From contig OZ024718.1 in NCBI GenBank assembly GCA_964016875.1, positions 44,307,906 to 44,371,905 of the forward strand: DNA of 64,000 nucleotides. Reading direction: 5' to 3'. Both the position numbers and the translations under genes were made by a program. Source of the DNA: Fallopia convolvulus. Lineage: Eukaryota; Streptophyta; Magnoliopsida; Caryophyllales; Polygonaceae. Under the pieces are notes generated by a model. The model worked only from the letters and a program-made list of their open reading frames with translations. It was not told where the DNA came from and ran no database searches. This document shows positions 12,655-23,340 of the stretch, in pieces (position 1 is the first letter of the stretch; every line of letters begins with the position of its first letter).

Positions 12655-12760
12655 AAGGCGAATTTCCAGCCCATATATTTATTGGGCCCATACTTATTAG
12701 GCCTGCTTTATTATTGGGCCTAGAACTTGCTTTCATATTAGGCCAGATTTCCTTGGGCTC
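12655..12760 (-). promoter_or_regulatory. Site II-type (TGGGCC/GGCCCA) promoter cluster of bL35c
   Basis: Within about 200 bp upstream of the bL35c start there are AGCCCAT (12668), TGGGCCCA (12683-12690), TTAGGCC (about 12698), TGGGCC (12715-12720), TTAGGCC (about 12738) and TTGGGCT (about 12753). Clusters of TGGGCC/Y site II elements, bound by TCP factors, are characteristic of plant ribosomal-protein promoters. The match to this gene's function supports the assignment. Confidence 0.7.
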
Positions 12761-12849
12761 CTTACTGTTTGTTTTTTTTTCCTCCCCTGCTGATGATGAG
12801 AAGTGTTATACTTCCCCCATTTCCTTTCTCGAAGCATTTCCCAAATGAC

Positions 12850-13316
12850 TAAAGACTAATACCAACTATGACCATGACCACAAGTCCACAACCATGACCA
12901 GGGACCAAAGACCAATATACATAATTATAAATTATATGTACCGTCAAAAATGTCCCATTGTTTAGATTTCGTTGAATATGCATTATTCTCTAAGCATAAA
13001 AGTAATATAAAACGTCAATGATACGACAGAATTAAAACAACGGAATATCAATATAAAAAAATTGGAAGTCACATTTCAAGATGATGCAAATGACGTGTTT
13101 GTTTATTTAAAGGAAAAACGATTGCTAATGTTTGATTAAGTTGGCAAACATGAGTATGATGGCGACTTGCTTAGGCTGATATTTTTATGCCGCCCCAGGA
13201 TTTATGGCTTCATAAGTGGAGTTAGGAAGAAGCTAAGCTGATCATGCCGGCAAATAACGCTACATGTTGTCCATGTTTCCTGAGCTTATACGCACTATGT
13301 TCGCTCTTATATACTA
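12850..13316. other. Intergenic, no feature seen
   Basis: Non-coding sequence with a short repeat of ACCATGACCA-like units near 12860-12905. Nothing else is recognised. Confidence 0.4.
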
Positions 13317-13562
13317 GAGGCTCGTTTGGTATTTATTGAGGAAAGGAAATGATTAAGAACATGAATTTAGTTCATTTTCAGTTTATGGTTTATTGATCAA
13401 AATGGCAATCATTGAGATAATTTTTCCCACCTCCCTAACATGATATAATATCACCTATTCTCCTCTAATCATTACCCACTCCTTTCATTTTTCTTGTGAA
13501 AAAGAGAAAATAACTACTTGTTTTCTTTCCTTTGCTTTCCTCATTGTTATACTAAACGCGGG
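13317..13562. mobile_element. Tourist-like MITE (246 bp), 3-bp CTA duplication
   Basis: The two ends are imperfect inverted repeats: GAGGCTCGTTTGGTAT...ATTGAGGAAAGG on the left against the inverse of CCTCATTGTTATACTAAACGCGGG on the right. CTA flanks both sides (13314-13316, 13563-13565). The GCTCGTTTGGT-type terminus and 3-bp duplication fit PIF/Harbinger-derived MITEs. Confidence 0.65.
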
Positions 13563-13594
13563 CTACATCACAGCAAGGGAGATTTCATCCCTTT

Positions 13595-14070
13595 TTTTGA
13601 AGTAAAAATATTTTATTAATTAAAAGTCATACAATTACAACAATACTCCAAATCCCGAAGATACATATTAAATTGGATCAAATAAAAGTCTCTTAAAGCA
13701 ATACAACAATCAATGGAAATAAGATATGACGCTTCTATATACCCTCTTTTATATCGATGGTTCTTACAACCTTTAACGAGGGGGTCTATCGATTGGTTGT
13801 AATGTTGAGGTCGAACTTGATCTAATTCAACTGATTGTAAACTAAGAGTCAAATTCTGCAAGGCAAAGATTGAATCCGGACAAGGAAAGTTGACTGTAAC
13901 CGCTGCCATATTGATAGTAGAAGTATCCATAAGAAGAGAAAACGAAATATGATAGTGAGGAGATGGAGGATGGATGAAGGATAGGGTAGCACGACCTCAA
14001 TTGATGCCGAAAACCACCAAACATGATTGATAACCGTTAGGAAATTGCCACCGTCGACAAAATTGATCAA
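13595..14070 (-). other. Unrecognised retroposon-like sequence with overlapping minus-strand ORFs
   Basis: Three overlapping minus-strand open frames (longest 13930-13616, 104 aa, start MDTSTINMAAV) cover this block, but no domain is recognised. The minus strand ends in a tract reading TACTTCAAAAAAAGGG, compatible with a retroposed poly(A) end. No target duplication was found. It could be the 3' end of an unknown non-LTR element. Confidence 0.3.
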
Positions 14071-14387
14071 ACGCCAGACAAAACCCTAAATATAGTGGGG
14101 ATGAGAGAGACCGGACAAACTGTTCCTCACAAATAACCGCCACCATTGTTGACTTTTTCCATGGGCTGGATTTTTCTGAATGGACGGGAATGGAGAAAAG
14201 AGAGAGACTCTCGTTTCTCTCCTAACTATCCCTTCGCCGTTAAAACAACAAAGGAATTGAAAATTAATTACAGTATCAATATATACGAAATTAATGTTGT
14301 TTGATATTTCACATTAACCTATTTGGTTTTATGAGTATAGAAAGAAAACGGTTAAAAATATGTATCTAGTCTACTTTTAGTTTATCA

Positions 14388-14738
14388 TGGTATCAGAGTC
14401 TGTTCGGTTTGAGTCTGGACTCCTAGTTTATATGGGCTGGTCGGCCGACCTAAAGGCATGACGTAAAGTTGCAACTAGCATATTGCGTCAAGTTGCAACT
14501 GGCATATTGCGAGGACAGACAGTTGCACTTGAGGGGGTGTGTGAAGATAAAGACTTTCCCACTTTGAGAATTTGAAAGATAAATGTCTAGCATATAATAC
14601 CAGTGAGTTACTCCTTTTATTGTCAATTGATTTATGGTGGAACCTCATAAACTTATGTACTAGGCCCATAACCATCTTATACGCATGGACTAACGTATAG
14701 ACCCACGTCATTTATTATCCCACCACCGAAATTTATCA
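14388..14738 (+). mobile_element. TRIM-like element: PBS, short internal region, 3' LTR
   Basis: TGGTATCAGAG (14388-14398) matches the initiator-tRNA primer site and directly follows TTATCA, a plausible 5' LTR end. The internal region is only about 140 bp and contains two copies of a GTTGCAACTRGCATATTGCG-type unit. A GAGGGGG tract (14531-14537) precedes a 201-bp LTR (14538-14738, TGTGTGAAG...TTTATCA). A related LTR fragment lies at 58815-58945. The 5' LTR is not clearly delimited. Confidence 0.6.
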
Positions 14739-15289
14739 TTTTTTTCATACTTTCATACCAAATGGGTAAGAGTTAGCCACCGATTGGCGAATGCTACTAA
14801 TGGGGGGAATAAAAAAGGCTGGAAGGGCCCACAAGGAAGAATTCCAGGATGGCTAATTATCATTGTACTCTCAAAATTCTCACTACTAGTATGTTTTTAC
14901 TTTTACCCCAAACACAGGTAGAAAGTTTTCTTGTATTGAAGAATGGCCCTTTCACGAAAAGGAACAATACAATTCCACCAACTGCTTCCCTGTTATGATG
15001 GAGAATCCAACTCTTTTGGCTTTTGTGATCATCATCTCCCTAATTACATCGTACATAATGTCATGGATCATCCACTAATTTAAAAATATAAAATATACCA
15101 CTTTAATATTAATTTAGTACGGTGTAGTAGTTCTTCGATCGTCACATTGCAAACAAGTAATATTTGTAACTTTCGGGTTTAGTAATTTCTTAATTAATAC
15201 GCTGCCATTGATGATTTAGCTATTTAAATTTTGGACAAAAGAACACATCACTTGAAATATATATAAGATTTCTTAGAAAACTATAGGAG
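14739..15289. other. Intergenic, no feature seen
   Basis: AT-rich non-coding sequence; no open frame, repeat boundary or RNA gene is recognised. Confidence 0.4.
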
Positions 15290-15400
15290 TGCCTCCGACA
15301 TCTAGTCAAACAGTTAAACATTCAAGTATAGTATCCAGAGGTCTCCGGTTCGACTCTTATGGATAATATCCTTCCCCAAAAAAATATAGGAGTACGATTC
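15290..15400 (+). mobile_element. Possible tRNA-derived SINE remnant
   Basis: A B-box-like GGTTCGACTC (about 15347-15356) follows a weak A-box-like segment (about 15300) at tRNA-like distance, and the block ends in an A-rich tail near 15380. Boundaries and target duplication are not resolved. Confidence 0.3.
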
Positions 15401-15409
15401 AAAATACTA

Positions 15410-15990
15410 ATATAAACGGGTGACATGCTTTGACTTTTACCATTTCCATATAAGGTCTCGATAGGGACTTCCTCCCATTTATATGTTAGTGGTATTTCCC
15501 CCCAAATTATAGATGTGAGAATTCTCCAATACACTCCCTCGAGTGGTAACTAGCTTAATTTGTTTGACACTTGGAGAACTTTTTCCAAGTCTTACATCTT
15601 AATCTCTTTATAGCTAGCCTGATTTTTTTTTTCTAAAAACGGGCGAATATCATCTCAATCTCTTTTTAGCGACATAATCAAATTTTTACCAAGAAAATGG
15701 ACCCGGACCAAACCTGCTCTAATACTATGTAAAATTCTAGGCTGAAATAAACAGATGATGTGTCTGGTTTTTAACGATTTCACATATAAGGACGTGATCC
15801 ACCTTCTAACCTAAAAGCTCAAGGCAAAGCGTAGGAGTTTCAACCCCCTTATATGCTAGTGGTAATTTTCATCTACCCACCAATGAACATTTTATTCTTA
15901 ATACGCCCCCTAAATGGATAACTAGCGTGACTTAGTTAACACTTGAACACCTTTTTGTTTTTTTGCCAGGTCTAAGCATATTTTGCCAAA
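15410..15990 (-). mobile_element. Degenerate TRIM/LTR relic
   Basis: GCTCTAATACTATG (about 15707-15720) is a decayed inverse of the initiator-tRNA primer site. Two similar blocks flank it (about 15480-15610 and 15840-15990), each with a TATATGYTAGTGGTA-like and a YYCCCTCGAGTGG/CCCCCTAAATGG-like segment. This suggests the two LTRs of a small minus-strand element. Confidence 0.4.
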
Positions 15991-16029
15991 CAAGAACTTC
16001 AACAAAACATGAAACATGTTCAAATGTCA

Positions 16030-17550
16030 CATTATTCACTCACATATCTTTTTGTTCTTGGTGATTAGAAGAAACCAAAAAGTACAAATCCTTGTGTGCA
16101 TTACCAATCTCCATAGTTGTCCTCATAAAAGGAGCTTGTAAAACACATTTCTCGGGAGTAAACAACACACGACAATTCAAAACTTGTATCGGTATTCTCA
16201 TTGAGAATCTCTCAGAATCAAATCTAGCAAAATAGAAGTTGCTTTGTTAAAGAGTGTATTTGTGAAGAAATTTCCTGAGAACCCAGCAAAATCATCATGT
16301 AATTCTCCCTTTCCTTTAGTAGCATTGGCTTCATGTAAGCTCATTAAATGTGCAATATGATCAATAGTTAACTCAAATGTACTTAAATCACTCGAAGAAG
16401 CTTGTGCAGTTCAAGCACAAATTTCTTCTATCCCCAACTTTATGTTTTTGTTATCTTTGTAATTCGGTGGAAAGTCGATGATACGGACCCGGTGTGGATT
16501 CGTATCGAAAACCCTTGTTGGTCAAGGGGGTGAGACGCACCCAATGTGGGTTTGGCTCGATAAACGTGGTTGGTTGCCTCGGGAAAAAGAACGAGAAATA
16601 AATTTAGAGCAAAAGATAATTTCTTAATTGATTTGATTGATTCCTTATTGATGGAGAAATCTCCAATATATAAAGATACATATCATAATATCCGGTATAT
16701 CTTTCCCTAAAGGATAGAAAATAATATGGCAATATCTTGTATAACATAAAAGATAAGATCATATAAAATATAATCTAAATATAATCTAGATATAATAAAT
16801 TGTAGCGTATCAGTCGATGATGAAATAACATCTATCAATGGTGTGGTTCATCTTTTTGCAGTTTGTGGAATATAAAGCCTTTCTTTCTCCATTGCTCCTC
16901 TGTTTGTTTGAATATGAATTAGAGGCTCTAGCATTCATGGCAACTGATTTAGTGAAAATTTGTGATGAAGTCTGTATTTCTCTTTGCTTTTCCTCTTTTA
17001 ACAACAAAGCATAAGCTTGGTTTAAACTCAATAGTGGACTCATCATAAGTATTGATCCTCTAACTGATGCATAAACATCATTCAGTCCCATGAAAAAAAA
17101 CCAGCCTCTAATCTTCATCTCCTTTTGTATAACTTTAATAGAACCACATGTACAATTTGGAAAACTATCCAAACTACTCAATTCATCCCACATGGCCTTC
17201 ATTTTAGTAAATAAACTGAGACTAAATTCGAACCTTAAAGGGAATTCAGTTCCTTGTCCACAACTTAAAGTTGTGCTCCACTTAATTTGCCATAGCGATA
17301 AATTAGTTCTTCCCAAATTTCCTTTATTGTCTCGGTATAAAAGAACGCTTCTCCTGGTTTCAACAATCAAGCCATTCAATAACAATGATTTGACCATATT
17401 GTTGCAGCGCTCCCACCATTCAAACAGTGTTTTGGATCTCCTTGAGTTGGCTTCGACAACGTCAATAAAAAAGGAGATTCAAACTCACAATCTAAGAACA
17501 TGCCCAACGGTGGAAAATATAAGGGCTTATGAGCAAGCTCACAATTAAAA
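16030..17550 (-). pseudogene. Ty1/copia gag and pre-integrase relic
   Basis: The minus-strand frame 17397-16810 encodes a UBN2-type copia gag: LFTKMKAMWDELSSLDSFP, C-x-C-GSIK, then FFMGLNDVYASVRGSILMM and a knuckle-like CKKMNHTIDRCYFI. After the solo LTR at 16479-16812 the frame resumes with FPPNYKDN and continues to RVLFTPEKCVLQAPFM (about 16135), the region before integrase. It then breaks off, so integrase, RT and RNase H are missing. Stops and truncation show it is dead. Confidence 0.85.
16479..16812. mobile_element. Solo LTR (334 bp) inside copia gag, TSD GTCGA
   Basis: The segment begins TGATACGG and ends GCGTATCA, so its ends are inverse to each other. It is flanked by perfect GTCGA duplications (16474-16478, 16813-16817). 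It interrupts the gag frame exactly between the IID and FPP residues. No internal retrotransposon sequence remains. Confidence 0.9.
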
Positions 17551-18208
17551 TTGAATATAAAATTAAATATTTGTTTGGATCGAGGAGAAAGAGTTCGAAA
17601 TACGATCTTGTAAATTTGGGCTCATGTGTATGTACATGTAGTAGTATTTCGCCAAGAAGGGCCATTATTTATTCTTGATCATCAATTATAAATAACTTTA
17701 AAAACCTATTTTAAGGTTATTTTGATTAATAAAATAAAATATATACCTAAATTCAAAAAAAAATTATCTATCTATAGAGACCCATTTTACATATATTTTA
17801 ATTACTTTATAATTAAATTTGATTTTTGAGTTATTCTCAGATAAGAAAACACATATATATACACTTTTTTACATTACCTATTGCTTTAGCTTAAACAAAT
17901 TATACGAAAAATCAAAACTTATTTTTATCTATCCCACAAATACCGATTTTGTATATATTTGATTCTTTTTTGAATTAAATATGAAATTTTAGTCTACTTT
18001 TGGTTTTGCATCTACCCATTATTTAGGTAATAATAATATAATAAAAATAGGATATATTTGTAATTGTGTGTGGAGAAATAAATAATTATTGAGAAATGTG
18101 AAAAGTGAAAAGAGTGGTTCATGAGACTCGCCATTGGGAAGAGTTGATTGTGAAAAAAGAATGAAAGATTATGAATGATGTGAAAGAGAAAAAAATATTA
18201 AAATAATA
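17551..18208. other. AT-rich intergenic stretch
   Basis: No coding, repeat or RNA feature is recognised. Confidence 0.4.
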
Positions 18209-18470
18209 CTTCATCCATTTCACAATACATGTTCATAAACAAAGTTTCGCACATATTAAGGAATTTTTTTTACTCAAATTACCCCTATTAAATGCTCTTT
18301 TTTTGTACTTTTTGGGAGAAGTGTATTTAGAATAATGTGGGGGTATAATTAATATGGGGTATAATTATTAGAGGTATAGATGAAAATAAATGGATAAAAT
18401 TCTTAAATGAACATATATTGTGAAACAAAAAAAGAAATTTTTATGAACATCCATTGTGAAACAGAAAGAG
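18209..18470. mobile_element. Stowaway-like MITE (262 bp), TA duplication
   Basis: The left end CTTCATCCATTTCACAATAC...TGTTCAT and the right end ATGAACATCCATTGTGAAAC...GAGAG-type are imperfect inverted repeats of about 28 bp. TA flanks both sides (18207-18208, 18471-18472). No coding capacity. Confidence 0.75.
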
Positions 18471-18472
18471 TA

Positions 18473-19863
18473 GTATTTTACTAGTATGTATTCCCGTACC
18501 TTGTACGGGTTTTTCTTAAATAAAATATTAATAATAAAATGTTTTTAAATATATTTATTATCTGAGAAAAATAATTATGTAAATACTTAAATATAAATTT
18601 TTGCTATGATCTGCGTAAAAAAAAGGCAATTTCCATATTAACATAAATATTCTAGAATTTGTATGATAACATAAAAAAATACCCTAATGATCTTCATGTC
18701 TATCATATCCAAAAATAAAAAATTGTTTAATAATAGGATTTTCTATCCTATATTTTAAAAACATGGATAAGAATTTATCATATCCAAAAATAAAAGATTG
18801 TTTTTTATAAAAAAGGGGTGGTGTAGTCCAATCTAAAAGTGACATGTGACGTTTAATAATTTTTTTAACCTCCGCTTTAGGTTATAGTAATGATGGTTTT
18901 ATGGAGGTTATAAGTTTACCATTGGGTGTGCCCTATAATCAAAGATGTTATACCAACGAGCTTAACTAGATAGGGTTCTAGTAATTCTAAACCGTCATGT
19001 GCATAAGTCATATCCAAAGTGATTGGGAAAGAAAAGCAAAACATGTGTAAAACGACGTCGTAGCCACGCCAACCCGATTGAAGGGATATACATGATCGAA
19101 CGAACCAAAGTGTCTATGGAAAAACAGCATGCATCATATCAGACCAAAACACTGACAGTCTGAAAACATACATTAAACAGTGGTACGGATTTTACATTAA
19201 TAGTAACAACAGTACATTGAACAAAGCCCAGCACTACCACGAGCAACTATACAACCGAACCGAAGAAGGGAAAAAACAAAAGAAAATCAACCGCTCTTTT
19301 AGCAACACCGACTACTTCAGATCCAACCTCCGTAAATTAAAGCTCCATCAAGTTTGAATCATATGGAATCCAAGACTTACTTCCACACACAGCTCGATCG
19401 GTACTTGCGTAATCATCATCACCAATTTATCATCATACTAATCGTCATAAACCTAATCACACTTTTGATTATATCTTGATAGTTGAAGCTTAAACCTTAT
19501 ACGGAGTACAATATTTACAGAAAGCAGGCTAAAAAGTAACTGATGAGTTCCCGTTTCGACTCCTCCACTTGGTAATCCTAGCCCACCTTTTAAAAACCTC
19601 CCATTTTTGCAAGAAAAAAAAAATAGAGGATATTTACAAACTTCACTAAAGCCAAATAACTTGAAATGAATGGTCAGATTAAAATCACTTGGACTTAACC
19701 CGTCCCACCAGAATCTGCAACTATTACATATCGAGTGAGAAGTATTATATGTGTAATACTAATAATAAAGGATATAGGCATCAGAAATATATAGTAGGAG
19801 TATAGAATAAAAAAGAAATTGAAGAGATGAAAAGGTTGTTTGTTGGAAACCCATGAACCCGGT
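18473..19863. other. Intergenic and probable 3' region of the TZF gene
   Basis: Two related CATATCCAAAAATAAAA units occur near 18707 and 18780. Sequence from about 19000 to 19863 is non-coding and may include the 3' untranslated region of the minus-strand zinc-finger gene. No RNA gene is seen. Confidence 0.35.
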
Positions 19864-20919
19864 TTACTTGACGATTTCGGATACCCACCCAAAATCAGGA
19901 CCCGATTCACCCGGATCCGGAAGAGTTAACGGGTTGTCTTCGCTCAGCTTCTCAAACATCCTTGCCCGCAACTCCCTCCCGGACTCCACTCTCTCCATCA
20001 CCGGTTCCTCCCCTTCCCAGTACTCGGATCCATCGGGCCGGGTCGGAGTCGATGGCAAGCTATAGAACCCTTGCCCGCCCACAGACCCGAATCTGGGAGA
20101 CCCCAACCCCACCTGAACCTTCCAACCCGACCCGCTCGGCATCGACTTCACCTTGCTCAGCTGCAGATTCCTCAGCGATGCCACCAACTCGTTAACCTGG
20201 CCCGGCCCGTAGACCCGCCCAATCGGGGTCACCGGAGGCGAGGACTCCAAATCTTCAAACGGGTCGGACCCGGATCCGATGCTCCGCGGGCTCGGGAGGC
20301 CCGACACGACCCGAAGCTGGTCGGGCGAGTGGGCGAAGAAGCAGACGCGGCGCGTGCAACTCGGGCCGTCCTTGCAGGCCTGCGTACGGTAGCGGGCCGG
20401 GTGGAGCCAGCACTCGAACACTCCGTGGGCGAACTCGCAGGCGTCGCCCCTCAGGCAGCCCCCCTTCCGGAAGTCGGTACACGCCGTGCCGGAGTACGGG
20501 TACCGGCGCGGGTCCCGCCGGCGGGCCTTCTCGCCGGGGTGGGCGAAGGGACACTCCGTCCAGTCGTGCGCCTTGGCGCGCGTGCACGGACGCACCTTGA
20601 ACTCGTACATCCGGAACTCGTCTGTGCTGGCGTAGGCGCCGTCGATCGGGATCGCTAGCTCGTCAAGCTCGGCCAGGTCCATCACGGCGCCGTCCGAATC
20701 GTTCGACTGGATGTAACGGCATAGCGCCGTTAGTACGGCGTCATAGTCGGAGCGAAGATAGGTGGTGGCCGTTGGGCTGGAATCGCCTGTGGCGGTCGTA
20801 ACGGAAAGTGGAGAAGGGACGATCGTGGCCGTTGGATCGATGTGGCCGACACGTGGAGGATTGTGAACCGTGGATGTACGGATGAGGCTTTGGTACTGAA
20901 GGTGCGGTTCGATCATCAT
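19864..20919 (-). CDS. RR-TZF CCCH zinc-finger protein, AtTZF1/2/3 type (AtTZF2/3-like)
   Basis: A single intact 351-codon exon starting MMIEPHLQYQ. Residues about 103-130 form the plant-specific arginine-rich region (EFRMYEFKVRPCTR, then HDWTECPFAHPGEKARRRD). The tandem zinc finger follows: C-X7-C-X5-C-X3-H, a 16-residue spacer, then C-X5-C-X4-C-X3-H, exactly the plant RR-TZF spacing. The C-terminal part has the family-typical ELVASLRNLQL and MERVESGRELRARMFEKLS segments. Such proteins bind AU-rich RNA, shuttle between nucleus and cytoplasmic granules, and act in ABA, gibberellin and stress responses. The reading frame is GC-rich compared with its AT-rich surroundings. Orthology to TZF2 or TZF3 is inferred from the N-terminal MMI and overall layout. 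Confidence 0.94.
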   Translation of the reverse strand: MMIEPHLQYQSLIRTSTVHNPPRVGHIDPTATIVPSPLSVTTATGDSSPTATTYLRSDYDAVLTALCRYIQSNDSDGAVMDLAELDELAIPIDGAYASTDEFRMYEFKVRPCTRAKAHDWTECPFAHPGEKARRRDPRRYPYSGTACTDFRKGGCLRGDACEFAHGVFECWLHPARYRTQACKDGPSCTRRVCFFAHSPDQLRVVSGLPSPRSIGSGSDPFEDLESSPPVTPIGRVYGPGQVNELVASLRNLQLSKVKSMPSGSGWKVQVGLGSPRFGSVGGQGFYSLPSTPTRPDGSEYWEGEEPVMERVESGRELRARMFEKLSEDNPLTLPDPGESGPDFGWVSEIVK

Positions 20920-20957
20920 GGCGATGGTTGTATGGAGAAGCGATGAAAATAAGGGGT

Positions 20958-20968
20958 TCTATATAAAG
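20958..20968 (-). promoter_or_regulatory. TATA box of the TZF gene
   Basis: CCCTTTATATAGAA on the minus strand lies about 40 bp upstream of the start codon, implying a very short 5' leader. Confidence 0.6.
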
Positions 20969-21540
20969 GGGTAGTTAACCACGGTTAAGATTGACCCTCC
21001 ACTATGGTTAGGTTAAAAGATTAAACTGTAGTAGTCTAATGGAGTAAGTAATACCCTTGTACAAGGAAATAATTACCGGTACGGTAATAAATTATAATTA
21101 TTCATACAAAGTATAAAGTTGTGGAGCGGCTCATTCTATAACAAATATTAGAGAGAAAGCAATATTTATTACTTCCTTAGTAGGACACAATCTTATGTAT
21201 CCTTGTATTTGCTTCTTTTAGTTGCAAGGGATTTCTTTTGTGCTTTTCAAGTTCCTTCATGTGCGTTCTAGTCTTCTAGATATATCGAAATGATCGTACG
21301 TACTCCTATATATCCTTGTTTTGTCTACATTTATTTTTTATGGATTATCCATGTTTGCTTTTTATGACGAAGCTTGTATGATTTATAAGTATCTAATTAC
21401 ATGAATAAAAAAAATGTTAAACTAATGAAGGGAGCTACAACTTTTCCCCCAGTTGCTACTGAAGGGGACTAGCTTCATAGTTTATTTTAAATTTTTTTTG
21501 CGTTCAATGTTTGAATCTTACCAAGTGTATAAACGCTTAA
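20969..21540. other. Upstream region of the TZF gene
   Basis: AT-rich non-coding sequence that presumably includes the promoter. No specific operator is claimed. Confidence 0.35.
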
Positions 21541-21760
21541 GGGCTTGTTTGTTTCTATATCCGGAATCGGGTTGGAATGAAGTATCGGGTTGGGATGGGA
21601 ATTACCCATACCTTAAGTTTGAGGTGGGTATGAAATCTAGTGTATTTTCTTGGTATGGGAATCACTCATTCCCATCCCTTAGTTAAAACAAACATTGGAA
21701 TGGGTTTGAGCCATTCCTAACCCCATTCCCTATACCATGGGTATAGAAACAAACAAGCCC
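21541..21760. mobile_element. Tourist-like MITE (220 bp), TSD TAA
   Basis: It starts GGGCTTGTTTGTTTCTATA and ends TATAGAAACAAACAAGCCC, a perfect 19-bp inverted repeat. TAA flanks both ends (21538-21540, 21761-21763), the PIF/Harbinger target duplication. The interior is rich in GGGAATG/CATTCCC segments that also pair. Confidence 0.88.
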
Positions 21761-21793
21761 TAAAAGAGATGATCAGAAGAGCTGATTCATCCT

Positions 21794-22402
21794 TATTTTT
21801 TTTTATAAAATGAGCTACACGCTCATTACAAGGCCAACACTAGATTACCTGTTCAAAATAAGGCTAACCTAAATCATCACGGCGGATGATCTTAAGAAAA
21901 TCAAATAACAGAGGACGATCATTGAACCAAGAATTACAAAGCGATATATCTACCGGATCTACAACGATCTTGGGAAAAAAAAATTAGAAATAGCAAAACT
22001 AAGCTGTGGAAAACTAAAAAGCCTCCTGGCGAGAAAATCCGCCACCGAATTGCACTCCCTGAAACAATGATAAAACACCACACAAGGAACCAAAGCAACA
22101 AAATAACGGATATCATTTACAATTTTCTGAATTTCCCAAGGAACTTTCCAAGTTCGTTTTAAAGAATTAATAAGAACTAAATTATCTCCTTCGATAATAA
22201 GACGCTCAATTTTTAGCGAAACCGCACTTCTAACATCATCTAACAAGGCAAGCGCTTAAGCTTGTAGGACCGAAATGGGAAGTTGCTCCTTACGATCAAA
22301 ACTTAGAATCTTACTTTTGTAGTCTCGAATTAGAAAGCTCGAAAAAGTATCAGAGTTAATACGTTTAGAAGCATCAAAATTAAGTTTCGACCACTGTGGC
22401 TA
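21794..22402 (-). pseudogene. 5'-truncated LINE: C-terminal RNase H domain and poly(A)
   Basis: The minus strand encodes an RVT_3-type RNase H: WSKLNFDASKR (about 22390), then LALLDDVRSAVSLKIERL, LIIEGDNLVLINSLK and FRECNSVADFLARR (about 22030). This is the C-terminal domain of plant LINEs. Its 3' end is an A-rich tail (minus strand TTTTATAAAAAAAAATAAG, 21794-21812). ATTCATCCT flanks both sides (21785-21793, 22403-22411), a classic target duplication of a 5'-truncated insertion. One in-frame stop is present. Confidence 0.85.
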
Positions 22403-22433
22403 ATTCATCCTATTGATTCACAACATACATATA

Positions 22434-22836
22434 GTTTTGCCCATGGGCACACACTAACAATGATTGTGATTTCCTTAAGTAGAAATTTAATGGTAAATTA
22501 GTAGCGGTTCGGCTAATGTGTGCCCATGGGCACACAATAAAAGTGTTAATTTAGAAAATTATTTCAAAACTATTCCCTAAATTGGAATTAATGAACCCTT
22601 TTAAAAAAATTCAAAATTAACAAACAATATCCAAATTTACCAAGATTAGAATTCTAAATGTGTGCCCATGGGCACACATTAGAAAACTCCAATTAGTAAT
22701 AAGGAGAAATATTATCCTTCTAAAATTAAACTAATAATTTCCTTATTTATATTGTTTCCTCCTTTCCAATTTACACCCTTTACCTAATTAAAGAAATCTA
22801 ATCATTGTTAGTGTATGCCCATGGGCACACACTAGA
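22434..22836. mobile_element. MITE pair built on a TGTGCCCATGGGCACA palindrome
   Basis: Four copies of the palindromic core lie at about 22438, 22517, 22659 and 22812. The outer two head an inverted repeat extending through ACACTAACAATGATT (left) and AATCATTGTTAGTGT (right). The inner two define a second inverted pair (AATGTGTGCC ends). This looks like one MITE nested in another of the same family. No coding capacity; target duplications were not resolved. Confidence 0.65.
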
Positions 22837-22972
22837 AAAACCCATAGAAAAATACAACATATTATCTTTCCTATATATTGACGATAAGATCTTTGATTTA
22901 TAAGATTAAACAGTTTCGATAAATAAATATAACTATAATATTTAAAAAAGATATAATACAATATCATTATAT

Positions 22973-23340
22973 TATTTTGGATAAAAAGTGATCAAATCAC
23001 CTCAACGTCGTTTTGAGAAGGTCACAATCGAGAATCGCAATTAAGAAACTCCCTCTTAGTAAACCCTAGTAACATTAGGTAATTTTGAAGATGGAAAATA
23101 GCTTTATACAATGACATAAACATCACGGGATTTCCATATGTAACTGGGAGATCTCGCCATAATCTTCTGACTTTCCTTGTATCTTCATAGGGAATATCCT
23201 TATCTTCTTTAATCGATGTATAAATTGGATTATCCGGAAACCTATGCTCGACCCATTGGGCCTCCCTTTTGGATTTCCTTCATCTGGCTTAAATGACTGT
23301 GTCAGGATCCTCTTAGGCAAGCGAGATTCCAGGCCCAACA
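22973..23340 (-). repeat. 3' LTR of the old element
   Basis: Plus-strand start TATTTTGGAT (a decayed TGTTTAGGAC) and end CCCAACA. It aligns along its full length with 47834-48202, sharing for example ATCTCGCCATAATCTTCTGA and TTATCTTCTTTAATCGATGT. Confidence 0.88.

Noticed and set aside
20071..20658. A 195-codon plus-strand open frame opposite the zinc-finger gene
   Set aside because: It is a GC-rich shadow of the real minus-strand CCCH frame, which has exact zinc-finger spacing; the plus frame has no recognisable domain.
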